NCBI GenBank assembly: GCA_012960465.1
Contig: DUBF01000215.1
Location: forward strand, 1 to 47,440
DNA length: 47,440 nt
Source of the DNA: Rhodospirillales bacterium
GTDB lineage: Bacteria; Pseudomonadota; Alphaproteobacteria; Rhodospirillales; UBA2165
Direction of reading: 5' to 3'
A program made the translations under genes and the position numbers. Positions 19,366 through 27,026 of this stretch are shown piece after piece. The notes beneath the pieces are model-generated. The model did no database searches and was not told the DNA's origin. It worked only from the letters and a program-made list of their open reading frames with translations. Each line of letters starts with the position of its first letter. Within the stretch, counting starts at the first letter, position 1.

Positions 19366-20160
19366 GTGAGTAAAAGTAATAATAAAGCTACTGTCGATGG
19401 ACAGGAAAGACTAGATATTGGTCCTATCGAACAGAATATTCGTGAAAGTATTGCTAAACACGACTGGTCTACACAGCTTAAGATCGCCTTGGCTTGTCGC
19501 AAATTAGCGAGTGAAGAACATGCTCAAACGTTAGCGGGTCAAGTTACGGTGCGGGCAAAAAATAATACGTTTTGGACTAATAATTTAATGGGCGGGTTTG
19601 GCAATCTTACGCAAAGTACGGTTATCCGGGTTAATGAAGATTTAGAGGTTATCGAAGGCGACGGTATTCCCAATCCTGGTATGCGTTTTCATTTATGGGT
19701 CTATAATGCACGTCCTGACATAAATTCGATTGTTCATACCCACCCACCCTTTGCTTCAGCGCTTGCGATGACCGGCAAGGAGTTAGCTGTAGCTCATATG
19801 GATGTGGCGATGTTTTATAAAGATTGTGCCTATTTATCTGATTGGCCTGGGGTTCCTTTCGCTGATGAGGAAGGGCGACTGATTTCCGAAGCGCTTGGTG
19901 ATAAACATTCACTTCTATTAGCTAGTCACGGCTTGCTCACTACCGGAAACAATATTGAAAAAGCAACCTTCTTGGCAATACAATTTGAGCGTGCCTCTAG
20001 GTTGCAGTTGCTTGCAGAAAGTGTTGGGCCGATCAAACCAATCAAAGATAAGCATGCTCAGGAAGCCCATGATTTTCAGTTGACTGAAGGTGTGCTTAAA
20101 GGAAGCTTTAATAGTTGGGCATCTCAATTATTAAGGGAGCAGCCTGATGTTGAAGGTTAA
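19366..20160 (+). CDS. Class II aldolase/adducin domain protein
   Basis: A zinc-dependent aldolase-fold protein of 264 residues. The metal-binding histidines are visible as His124 and His126 in IVHTHPPFASAL and His188 in ASHGLL, so an active metal site is plausible; relatives cleave or decarboxylate phosphorylated or unphosphorylated sugars and hydroxy acids. The start is GTG with GGGGAG six bases upstream; the overlapping ATG at 19364 is out of frame and stops at once. It follows the ThDP enzyme and converges on the BenE-like gene, overlapping it by four bases at the stop codons. No substrate can be named. Confidence 0.8.
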   Translation: MSKSNNKATVDGQERLDIGPIEQNIRESIAKHDWSTQLKIALACRKLASEEHAQTLAGQVTVRAKNNTFWTNNLMGGFGNLTQSTVIRVNEDLEVIEGDGIPNPGMRFHLWVYNARPDINSIVHTHPPFASALAMTGKELAVAHMDVAMFYKDCAYLSDWPGVPFADEEGRLISEALGDKHSLLLASHGLLTTGNNIEKATFLAIQFERASRLQLLAESVGPIKPIKDKHAQEAHDFQLTEGVLKGSFNSWASQLLREQPDVEG

Positions 20161-21395
20161 GGCTCGTTAGTATTGAAGGCTTGTCGCTCTAGTAGCCATG
20201 ATATCGTAAGGCCAAAAACCAAGCCCCAGAATGGCGCTCCGATGTTGAAAATTGGTTGGTCAGCCATAGTGATTAAAAAACAAAGCAATGCGCCAAGACT
20301 AAAGTTACCACTAAAAGATACAACGAACGACGTTTGTAGTATCCGTAACAGGGCTAAACCTGCTAAGGTCGAGATAAATGCGGGCGGAGTGGCTAGCATA
20401 AGTTTGGTAAATAGTGGTGCATATAAGCCAAATAAAATCGCTAATAAGCAAATTATAAAAGCAGCAATGTATTGCTGGTGCCGTTGGCCGCCGCTCGACA
20501 GGATAGCATTCACCGGCCCTGTTAAACATGTTGATACCGAACCAAAAATTGCGGTTATCATCGAGCCAGCGCCACAAACGGCGGTAATCGTATTTACCGG
20601 TGGGGTGTGACCTTTAGCAGTGAGTATTGCGATACCTTGGGCATTTTGTGCGGCCAGAACTGTAACGGCTAACGGGACTACCAATTCAAATATCGCGGCC
20701 CAAGAAAAGACTGGAACATAGATATTGGGTGAAGTGATGGTAAAGCTAAGCTCGTTCACTGGTATTGAGGTGTCCGTAAATACCAGGGTAATCAGTCCAA
20801 CAATCAGAACGCCAATCATTGGTGGTAAGCGGCGCGATAGAGCTTCATTTAAGGATAAAGCGATAAATGCTAGGGTCATGGGTATCGCAATCCATGGGCT
20901 TTGTCCAATAGCTTTGATCCAATCAAGGCCAAAATTTAAAAATACCCCGGCGACCATCGCCATAATGATTGGCATCGGTAGAAGTCCCATGATTTTCTTT
21001 ACCCAGCCACTTAAACCAAGGAATAGAAGCAGTATGCCTGTGCCGTAAAAAGCCCCAATCACTTCTGGATAACTAAGGTGTTCCAGTGCGGGTCCAACGA
21101 GAACTGTTCCTGAGATTGTCCAAAAAAATACCAGAGGCTGGCGATAAATGAGTGAAATGATTATACCAAGGATACCGTTCAGCACGAACGCGCCAAATAT
21201 CCAGGATGCCATATCACCTTCGGATAAGCCGCCCTTTATGCCCACTCCTAACATAATAGCAACGGGTGCCGAGGCGGCAAATAGAAAGGCGATTACAGCG
21301 TTACTAATATGAATAAAGGATATATCTGCGTAGATATTTCTTAAGTTAGGCAGGGGCTGATTGGTAGTCTCTAAATTCAAGGAAACCTCTGGCAT
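20157..21395 (-). CDS. BenE-family transporter (benzoate/H+ symporter-like)
   Basis: A 412-residue integral membrane protein with about 11-12 hydrophobic segments. It matches the BenE family: the conserved AAQNAQGIAILTAKGHTPPV block (about residues 245-264) followed by NTITAVCGAGS, and GTGILLLFLGLSGWVKKIM. Named members import benzoate with protons, but many BenE proteins have unknown substrates and no aromatic-ring genes are present here, so benzoate is not supported. The gene is on the opposite strand from its neighbours and stands alone; its stop overlaps that of the class II aldolase by four bases. Confidence 0.82.
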   Translation of the reverse strand: MPEVSLNLETTNQPLPNLRNIYADISFIHISNAVIAFLFAASAPVAIMLGVGIKGGLSEGDMASWIFGAFVLNGILGIIISLIYRQPLVFFWTISGTVLVGPALEHLSYPEVIGAFYGTGILLLFLGLSGWVKKIMGLLPMPIIMAMVAGVFLNFGLDWIKAIGQSPWIAIPMTLAFIALSLNEALSRRLPPMIGVLIVGLITLVFTDTSIPVNELSFTITSPNIYVPVFSWAAIFELVVPLAVTVLAAQNAQGIAILTAKGHTPPVNTITAVCGAGSMITAIFGSVSTCLTGPVNAILSSGGQRHQQYIAAFIICLLAILFGLYAPLFTKLMLATPPAFISTLAGLALLRILQTSFVVSFSGNFSLGALLCFLITMADQPIFNIGAPFWGLVFGLTISWLLERQAFNTNEP

Positions 21396-21578
21396 ATTGT
21401 TTAAGATTGAACATCAAATTAAACTGCATTCGGAGAACTTACAAATTGAAAGTTATATAGAGGTGTATGGTTATATCAATATTCAATGATCGTTATAAAT
21501 CTAACTATGTGGTAACAATTCTTTTATAACTGTTCTATTATTGATCAAATTAGTTTTAATAAATATGAAAGACGATGG

Positions 21579-21959
21579 ATGACCAAGGAATTATTTGTAA
21601 ATGGCACGTTGATGAAAGATCTTGCGCTTCATAGAAATTTGGCTGGGGCCGAGTTTTTGGGCGAGTTTGAGACAGAACGGCGTTATCGTCTTTATTCTAT
21701 CAATGATGAGCACCCAGGGATGTTTGAAGTTCAAGAAGGTGGTGTTGCGGTCGCCGGCGAAATGTATCGTATGAGCGACGAGATTTGGCAACAAGTTGAA
21801 GAAGGTGAGCCGCCGGATCTTTATTGTGGTCCGGTAAAGTTGGCGAATGGTCAGATGGTCGATGGTATTTTATTTGATCGGGAAATTGCCCAAGCTCATC
21901 ATAAAGATATCTCAGAGTATGGTGATTGGAGAAAATATATAAGGTCTAAAAACAAATAA
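21579..21959 (+). CDS. Gamma-glutamylcyclotransferase-fold protein, allophanate hydrolase C-terminal-like
   Basis: A 126-residue single-domain protein. LFVNGTLMKDLALHRNLAGA (5-24) followed by EFLGEFETERRYRLYSI is the pattern of the gamma-glutamylcyclotransferase-like fold, and in detail recalls the C-terminal domain of allophanate hydrolase rather than classic cyclotransferases. The late residues MVDGILFDREIAQ fit the same family. It has no amidase domain, so it cannot itself hydrolyse allophanate by the known route. The gene lies 89 bases upstream of a biuret-hydrolase-like amidase and may share a transcript; the neighbourhood suggests a urea- or biuret-related role, which is inference. Confidence 0.7.
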   Translation: MTKELFVNGTLMKDLALHRNLAGAEFLGEFETERRYRLYSINDEHPGMFEVQEGGVAVAGEMYRMSDEIWQQVEEGEPPDLYCGPVKLANGQMVDGILFDREIAQAHHKDISEYGDWRKYIRSKNK

Positions 21960-22048
21960 TTTTTGGGTCGAGTATTGTGATAATTTGAAAAAATTGATCG
22001 ATATGTTATATTTTGTAGTATTAATCATATTAAAGGGCAGGAAGAAAT

Positions 22049-22726
22049 ATGTCTCAGTTAACAACCATTGACGCCGAGCCATACGCGCTTTCGTTTGAGA
22101 CAAAGACAACAGCTCTCTTGCTTATCGACATGCAGAGAGATTTTCTTGAGCCGGGCGGTTTTGGAGAGATGCTGGGCAATGATGTTTCTCTTCTTAGAAA
22201 AACAATCGAGCCCTGTAAAGCAGTTCTAAAGGCAGCTAGAAAAAGCGGGTTGACGGTTATTCATACCCGCGAAGGCCATCGTCCTGATCTAACAGATGCA
22301 CCTTTAAGTAAATTGAATAGAGGTAATTTGGCAACGGGGATAGGTGATGAAGGCCCGATGGGTCGCATTCTTATTCGAGGCGAAATTGGTCACGACCTTA
22401 TTCCAGAGTTAATGCCGACTGATGGCGAGCCGGTAATCGATAAGCCTGGGAAAGGCGCATTTTATGAAACTGATTTGCATTTAATTCTCCAAAATCGAGG
22501 GATTAAGACGCTGATTGTATGCGGCGTAACAACTGAAGTGTGTGTCCATACAACTGTCCGTGAAGCCAACGATCGCGGCTATGAGTGCATTGTATTGGAA
22601 GACTGCGTTGGCAGTTATTTTCCTGAATTTCATAGCGTAGGTATTACAATGATAAAAGCACAAGGAGGAATTTTTGGCTGGGTGTCTGATGCTAAATCGG
22701 CTATCTTGGCAATTACTAACGGCTAA
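22049..22726 (+). CDS. Cysteine hydrolase, isochorismatase family, biuret hydrolase (BiuH)-like
   Basis: A 225-residue amidohydrolase of the isochorismatase-like family. The catalytic triad is visible as Asp27 (LLIDMQRDF), Lys132 ([10 protein letters not shown]) and Cys165 ([11 protein letters not shown]). Beyond the triad, [11 protein letters not shown] (71-81), [23 protein letters not shown] and [10 protein letters not shown] (171-180) recall biuret and triuret hydrolases as I remember them, and Gln205 (KAQGG) sits where BiuH has a substrate-contacting glutamine. Those enzymes turn biuret into allophanate and ammonia. A GGCAGGAAG ribosome site precedes the ATG. It lies between the allophanate-hydrolase-tail-like gene and a permease. 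Related ureido or amide substrates remain possible. Confidence 0.75.
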   Translation: MSQLTTIDAEPYALSFETKTTALLLIDMQRDFLEPGGFGEMLGNDVSLLRKTIEPCKAVLKAARKSGLTVIHTREGHRPDLTDAPLSKLNRGNLATGIGDEGPMGRILIRGEIGHDLIPELMPTDGEPVIDKPGKGAFYETDLHLILQNRGIKTLIVCGVTTEVCVHTTVREANDRGYECIVLEDCVGSYFPEFHSVGITMIKAQGGIFGWVSDAKSAILAITNG

Positions 22727-22739
22727 ATTTCTTAGTCTC

Positions 22740-22755
22740 TATTATTATAATAATA
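22740..22755. promoter_or_regulatory. Perfect AT-only palindrome before the permease gene
   Basis: TATTATTATAATAATA is a perfect 16-base palindrome 48 bases before the permease ATG. It contains a TATAAT-like string and could be a promoter element or operator, but AT-rich spacers produce such repeats by chance. Confidence 0.25.
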
Positions 22756-22802
22756 AGTCTAAAATGCGTGAAGTATATTTAAACAGTTAAGGGAATAGAA
22801 TC

Positions 22803-24338
22803 ATGAGTAGTAAAACACCTTTATGGTCATCTGGCGATCTTAATGCTTTTTTTGGCCTTGGAACTAACGTTCTTGTTAATTTGCTAGTCCTAACGGGGCT
22901 ACTAAAATATGTTATAAAAATTCCAGATGTAATATTATTTGGCCACATTCTACCCGCCGTTGGCCTGATGTTATTTCTTGGTAATATTTACTATGCCCTT
23001 ATGGCGAAAAGATTGGCGGATAGCACCGGACGATCCGATGTCACCGCGCTACCATCCGGACCAAGTGTACCACACATGTTTATTGTGGTTTTTGTCATCA
23101 TGTTGCCGATTGCCATCCAAACCAAAGATCCAATTAAAGCTTGGGAAGCTGGGCTAGCATGGGTGTTTATTGAGGGTATTGTTCTATTTGCTGGAGCTTT
23201 TATAGCGCCGACTATTCGGCGTTTAACACCACGGGCAGCTTTATTAGGAACGTTAGCTGGTATTTCAATCACTTTTATTTCTCTCAGACCGGCGATGGAA
23301 ATTTTTGAAACACCCATTATTGGCATGATTTCATTGATTATTATTTTAGGTGCTTGGTATGGTGGTGTAAAATTCCCCGGTAAACTACCTGGTGGTTTAG
23401 TTGCAATTGGTGTTGGTACTCTTCTTGCCTGGTTAAGCTATTTATTTGGTTGGGGCTTTGGAGGAATGAACCCGGCGGCAGTACAAAGTTCTTTAGGAAA
23501 CATCGGGTTTTCTGTGCCATTGCCTGCTTTTGGTCATGTATTTTCAGGATTTGAATTTTTGGCCTTCATCGTAGTAACCGCTATTCCTTTCGGTGTTTAT
23601 GATTTTATTGAAGCTATGGATAACGTGGAAAGTGCTTCCGCAGCTGGTGACGAGTATAGCGTTAAAGAAACACTGATGGCTGAAGGTAGTATTAGTCTTG
23701 TTGGTACATTGCTGGGCAGCCCATTTGCTAATGCAGTTTATATTGGTCATCCCGGCTGGAAATCCATCGGAGGCAAGATTGGCTATTCCATAGTGACTGG
23801 CATCATGGTACTTGCCTTAACTTGGTTGAGTGTTGTCTCGTTATTACTCGATCTCATTCCTGTCGTCGCAATTATTCCAATTTTACTCTATATTGGAGCT
23901 TTGATCGGAGCACAGGCGTTTCAAGCAACACCCTCTAATCATGCGCCTGCAGTCATTTTTGCCTTTGTGCCTCATCTTGCAGCTTGGGCTAAGACATTGA
24001 TTGATGGAGCCCTTGGGGCAGCGGGTACAAACGCTGGAGCTGTTGGCATGGGTAAGCTCGCACAAAATGGAGTACTTTACAAAGGCCTCGAAGCCCTAGG
24101 TGGCGGTGCTATTATTACCGGTCTTATATTTGGCGGTATAGTTGTCATGTTAATTGATCGCAAACCAAATGGCGCAGGAGTATTCTGTCTTATTGGTGCC
24201 GTGTTAGCGTTCTTTGGGTTCATACACGGGCCCGCCGTTGGTATGGCTGTTTCGCCAATGATTGCTCTGAGTTATGTCCTTATGGCAGTTATTTGTTTTG
24301 GCTTTACTAAAATGGAGCTTGAGGCGCCAGACGCTTAA
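22803..24338 (+). CDS. NCS2-like (xanthine/uracil/azaguanine type) permease
   Basis: A 511-residue membrane protein with 13-14 hydrophobic segments, in the broad nucleobase:cation symporter-2/AzgA group. Family-like parts are GRSDVTALPSGPSVPHMF (about 75-92), the conserved acidic PFGVYDFIEAMDNVESASAA segment (about 262-281), where substrate and proton are handled in relatives, and GTLLGSPFANAVYIGHPGWK. The substrate should be a small nitrogen-rich compound, but the sequence does not say which. It follows the biuret-hydrolase-like gene by 76 bases and is closed by a strong terminator, so gamma-glutamylcyclotransferase-like protein, hydrolase and permease probably form one unit. Confidence 0.75.
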   Translation: MSSKTPLWSSGDLNAFFGLGTNVLVNLLVLTGLLKYVIKIPDVILFGHILPAVGLMLFLGNIYYALMAKRLADSTGRSDVTALPSGPSVPHMFIVVFVIMLPIAIQTKDPIKAWEAGLAWVFIEGIVLFAGAFIAPTIRRLTPRAALLGTLAGISITFISLRPAMEIFETPIIGMISLIIILGAWYGGVKFPGKLPGGLVAIGVGTLLAWLSYLFGWGFGGMNPAAVQSSLGNIGFSVPLPAFGHVFSGFEFLAFIVVTAIPFGVYDFIEAMDNVESASAAGDEYSVKETLMAEGSISLVGTLLGSPFANAVYIGHPGWKSIGGKIGYSIVTGIMVLALTWLSVVSLLLDLIPVVAIIPILLYIGALIGAQAFQATPSNHAPAVIFAFVPHLAAWAKTLIDGALGAAGTNAGAVGMGKLAQNGVLYKGLEALGGGAIITGLIFGGIVVMLIDRKPNGAGVFCLIGAVLAFFGFIHGPAVGMAVSPMIALSYVLMAVICFGFTKMELEAPDA

Positions 24339-24351
24339 CTCCAAAAATTTA

Positions 24352-24393
24352 ATTGGGCTGGTCGAGATTTCTTGGGCCAGCCCGATTTTTTTT
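24352..24393 (+). terminator. Strong intrinsic terminator after the permease
   Basis: ATTGGGCTGG pairs with CCAGCCCGAT (one G-T pair) around a loop of about 13 bases, followed by a run of eight T residues. It begins 14 bases after the permease stop and clearly ends that transcript. Confidence 0.92.
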
Positions 24394-24419
24394 AGAGAAT
24401 AATAAAGTAATTTCTCTAA

Positions 24420-24566
24420 CTATTAACTTTCAGCACAATTTTACCCGTTGGTGACTTTGCTGGCGAGGTTATTGGATTTGATTACCGCAAGGGGATTATT
24501 ACCAGGCCTGATGATTTATATAATGATTTGAGCCCTACTTCTGGGACTCATGCTACCAAAAAGTAA
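24420..24566 (+). pseudogene. Orphan C-terminal coding remnant
   Basis: Between the permease terminator and the DapA-like gene a 48-codon frame without a start codon reads like a real protein end: the peptide includes GDFAGEVIGFDYRKGIITRP followed by DDLYNDLSPTSGTHATKK and a stop. Polar, motif-like composition with few rare codons contrasts with the AT-rich spacer around it. It has no ribosome site and follows a strong terminator. I read it as the surviving 3' end of a deleted gene; I do not recognise the family. Chance remains possible. The rest of the 24394-24691 spacer shows nothing else. Confidence 0.4.
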
Positions 24567-24691
24567 GGCCAAAAGATAATGTAAAAAAACATAACTCGTG
24601 GTTATTTTGTTTTTTACGGTCAGTATCATTATAACAACCTAGCTGTAGGCTAAAGTGTATGGTTCTTTTCTAAAACTGGGATAAGAAAACG

Positions 24692-25648
24692 ATGATCAAG
24701 TATAAGAAATCCGAGGCAAAGGAATACGCCCAAGAGCATTTTCGTGGAATTTTTGCCGCTGGCATGACCCCCTTTAAAACCGATGGCTCGACAGATGAAG
24801 AGGGACTGCGTAGTAATCTACATCATTGGATTGATGATCTTGGTATTGACGGTCTTTTTATTAATGGCAAACAGGGCGAATTTTTTTCAATGACGCTCGC
24901 CGAGCGTAAGAGACAATTTGAAATAGTTATCGAAGAGGTTGGTGATAGCTGCCGGACTATAATGTCTTGTTCTGACGAGAATTTGGGTACGGTTCTTGAA
25001 CTTGGTCGCCACGCTCAGAATATTGGCGCAGACTGGATTATTGTGCACGCGCCCCCTCTCTATTTTCATAAAAATGTAGATGCGGTACTCAAAGAATACT
25101 ATCGTTATATCGCCGAACAGTTAGATATTGGTATCGCAATTTGGCATCAACCCGACTATAACTATATCGTCGAGCCTGAAGTTTGTAGCGATATTGCCAA
25201 GCTTAAAAATATTGTTGCTATTAAATATAGTGTTGACCGTGATCGATACGCTCGACTTACCGATATGACCCGTGGCAAACTGATAGTTAGTACATCATCT
25301 GAAGATCTATGGCTGGAAAATATTACTGAGTTGGGGTGGCAAGTCTATCTTTGCTCTACACCACCTTTTCTGATGCAGACTAAGTTAGATCAAAGAATGA
25401 ATGAATATACTCGTTTGGCGATGGCTGGAGACGTTGCTAAGGCTCGAGTCGTGCGTGATAGTCTTAATCCTGTGCGTGAGGCCCTAAAGAACACTCGTCC
25501 GCCAGACAAGCCTCAAGCCCAACAAAAATACTGGGCTGATCTTCTTGGCCAAGTTGGCGGTTTGGTGCGCCGACCTCTTCTAAACCTAACAGATGAGGAA
25601 AAGGTGATTGTTAAAACAGCATTTGATACTTGCGGGTTGCAAGTATAA
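24692..25648 (+). CDS. Dihydrodipicolinate synthase/N-acetylneuraminate lyase family protein
   Basis: A 318-residue TIM-barrel aldolase of the DapA family, which forms a Schiff base between a lysine and a 2-oxo acid. GIFAAGMTPFKTDGSTDEEGL at the start, NGKQGEFFSMTLAER (58-72) and the Schiff-base Lys178 (IVAIKYS) are all in place. The catalytic tyrosine of the usual YN-x-P motif is replaced: the segment reads AIWHQPDYNY (149-158), with Trp151 at that position. It is therefore unlikely to be the lysine-pathway enzyme and is better seen as a lyase of unknown substrate. It is transcribed alone, convergent with the alpha/beta hydrolase gene. Confidence 0.8.
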   Translation: MIKYKKSEAKEYAQEHFRGIFAAGMTPFKTDGSTDEEGLRSNLHHWIDDLGIDGLFINGKQGEFFSMTLAERKRQFEIVIEEVGDSCRTIMSCSDENLGTVLELGRHAQNIGADWIIVHAPPLYFHKNVDAVLKEYYRYIAEQLDIGIAIWHQPDYNYIVEPEVCSDIAKLKNIVAIKYSVDRDRYARLTDMTRGKLIVSTSSEDLWLENITELGWQVYLCSTPPFLMQTKLDQRMNEYTRLAMAGDVAKARVVRDSLNPVREALKNTRPPDKPQAQQKYWADLLGQVGGLVRRPLLNLTDEEKVIVKTAFDTCGLQV

Positions 25649-25732
25649 ACGAAAGATAAATCTGAGTTGGATCTTTAAGTGACAGATATTTTGAGCAAAA
25701 AATATTTTCCTTTATAAATTATTTATGGAAAT

Positions 25733-26740
25733 CTACGGCAAAGCTCTGATCCATTTGACCATTTCCTGAATAGCAAAAGCTGTTTGGTTTGGTGACACTA
25801 TATTTCCCGCGATTATATGAGAATAAAGATCGTCTAGTTCCGTCATGGTTACGTTAATAGTTGTTTTAGTACCGCCCCATTTGCGCGCAATTCTTTTGGT
25901 TGCTTGAGGCTCAACGACTTTATCTTCCAATGAGTAATAAAAAAGGGCTGGGATATTAACTCTACCAAAATCTTTTCCTGCAACAGCTTTCACGATTGCT
26001 GCCATAGGAATTGTTGCGACAGTTGGATATGAAGTTGTCCAAAATTTAGAATGCTGTTTGTTGCGAGGAGTGGAACTGCGCATTCTTCCCGCAACAAGAG
26101 GAACCCACCAACGAGCAGCAGGCCATGTGAGAAGCCTCGCAAGCGGATTATTAATTCCAAAGTTAGGTGAAATAAAGATAATTCCAGAAATATTGCGAGA
26201 TAAATTTGGGTCTAACGCAGCAGCAGCAGTTAGAGTTGACCCAGTGGAAGTGGATATAACAATGACCTTATCTCCTATCTGGCGACCAATTTCCAGGGCC
26301 TCAGCAATATCAGACATCCAATCCGCAACAGTTGGTTCTGCCATTGCCATTGGGCCACGACCATGACCAGTTAGCCGAGTAAAATATAAGTTAGCTTCCA
26401 GAATGTTTGCAATCTTATCCGGGACCGGACGAATTTCCTCAGAAGTTGCAGAAAAACCATGAATATAAATTAAAGAGAGGGGTGTCTTTTTACCGATTTT
26501 GTTGGCCCAAATAATACGTTTTTCGACACCCACTATTAAATCATCAAATTTTTTTTCTCGCATGGATAGGTAATTGTTAAGGTTCTCACCAAGTTTTTTA
26601 GCATCAAAACTCGCCTCTAATTTCGCCGGTTCTTGTGGTCCAAAAAGCCATATACCTAGCACCACAGCGCTAAGGAATAATAATAGTTTTTTTATAGTGT
26701 TTATAATTACATTTCTCATCTTTGTTGGTGTATTCTCCAT
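25733..26740 (-). CDS. Membrane-anchored alpha/beta hydrolase
   Basis: An exported serine hydrolase of about 335 residues. From the ATG at 26740 a basic head is followed by one hydrophobic segment LLLFLSAVVLGIWLFG (about 19-34), a signal anchor or signal peptide, so the enzyme probably works outside the cytoplasmic membrane. The hydrolase part shows the oxyanion segment SLIYIHGFSATSEE, a nucleophile elbow ISTSTGST in which the first glycine of G-x-S-x-G is Ser, an acid residue in YSLEDKVVEP and a late histidine in DDLYSHIIAG. It resembles lysophospholipase/carboxylesterase-type proteins; substrate unknown. An upstream ATG at 26797 would add 19 unconserved residues. Confidence 0.75.
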   Translation of the reverse strand: MENTPTKMRNVIINTIKKLLLFLSAVVLGIWLFGPQEPAKLEASFDAKKLGENLNNYLSMREKKFDDLIVGVEKRIIWANKIGKKTPLSLIYIHGFSATSEEIRPVPDKIANILEANLYFTRLTGHGRGPMAMAEPTVADWMSDIAEALEIGRQIGDKVIVISTSTGSTLTAAAALDPNLSRNISGIIFISPNFGINNPLARLLTWPAARWWVPLVAGRMRSSTPRNKQHSKFWTTSYPTVATIPMAAIVKAVAGKDFGRVNIPALFYYSLEDKVVEPQATKRIARKWGGTKTTINVTMTELDDLYSHIIAGNIVSPNQTAFAIQEMVKWIRALP

Positions 26741-26981
26741 TTGTTTAACATCCAAGTATAAGCGCTTTAATTTTAAAAGCCCAATTGGCGTAAACATCTC
26801 CAGCTATTGAAACCGGTATCTTTCAATTTTAAAACTTATAAAAGATGCAAAATTATTCATAGAAGTATCCTCTTTGAGTTATTTTACTTATCTACTGGTG
26901 TGTTAGAACCTAAACGTATATCCATTATGGGGTTATATTAAAATTTTGCTATCTTTTGATTTCTAGGAAATGTTTATATAT

Positions 26982-26995
26982 TAGGTATATACCTA
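26982..26995. promoter_or_regulatory. Perfect 14-base palindrome before the MetE-like gene
   Basis: TAGGTATATACCTA is a perfect palindrome 31 bases before the ATG of the MetE-C-like methyltransferase, where a repressor would block transcription. Unlike the other dyads in this window it includes G/C positions, so chance is somewhat less likely. The cognate regulator is not in the window. Confidence 0.4.
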
Positions 26996-27026
26996 GAGTT
27001 CTAGATAATGTATCGGGAGAAAATAA

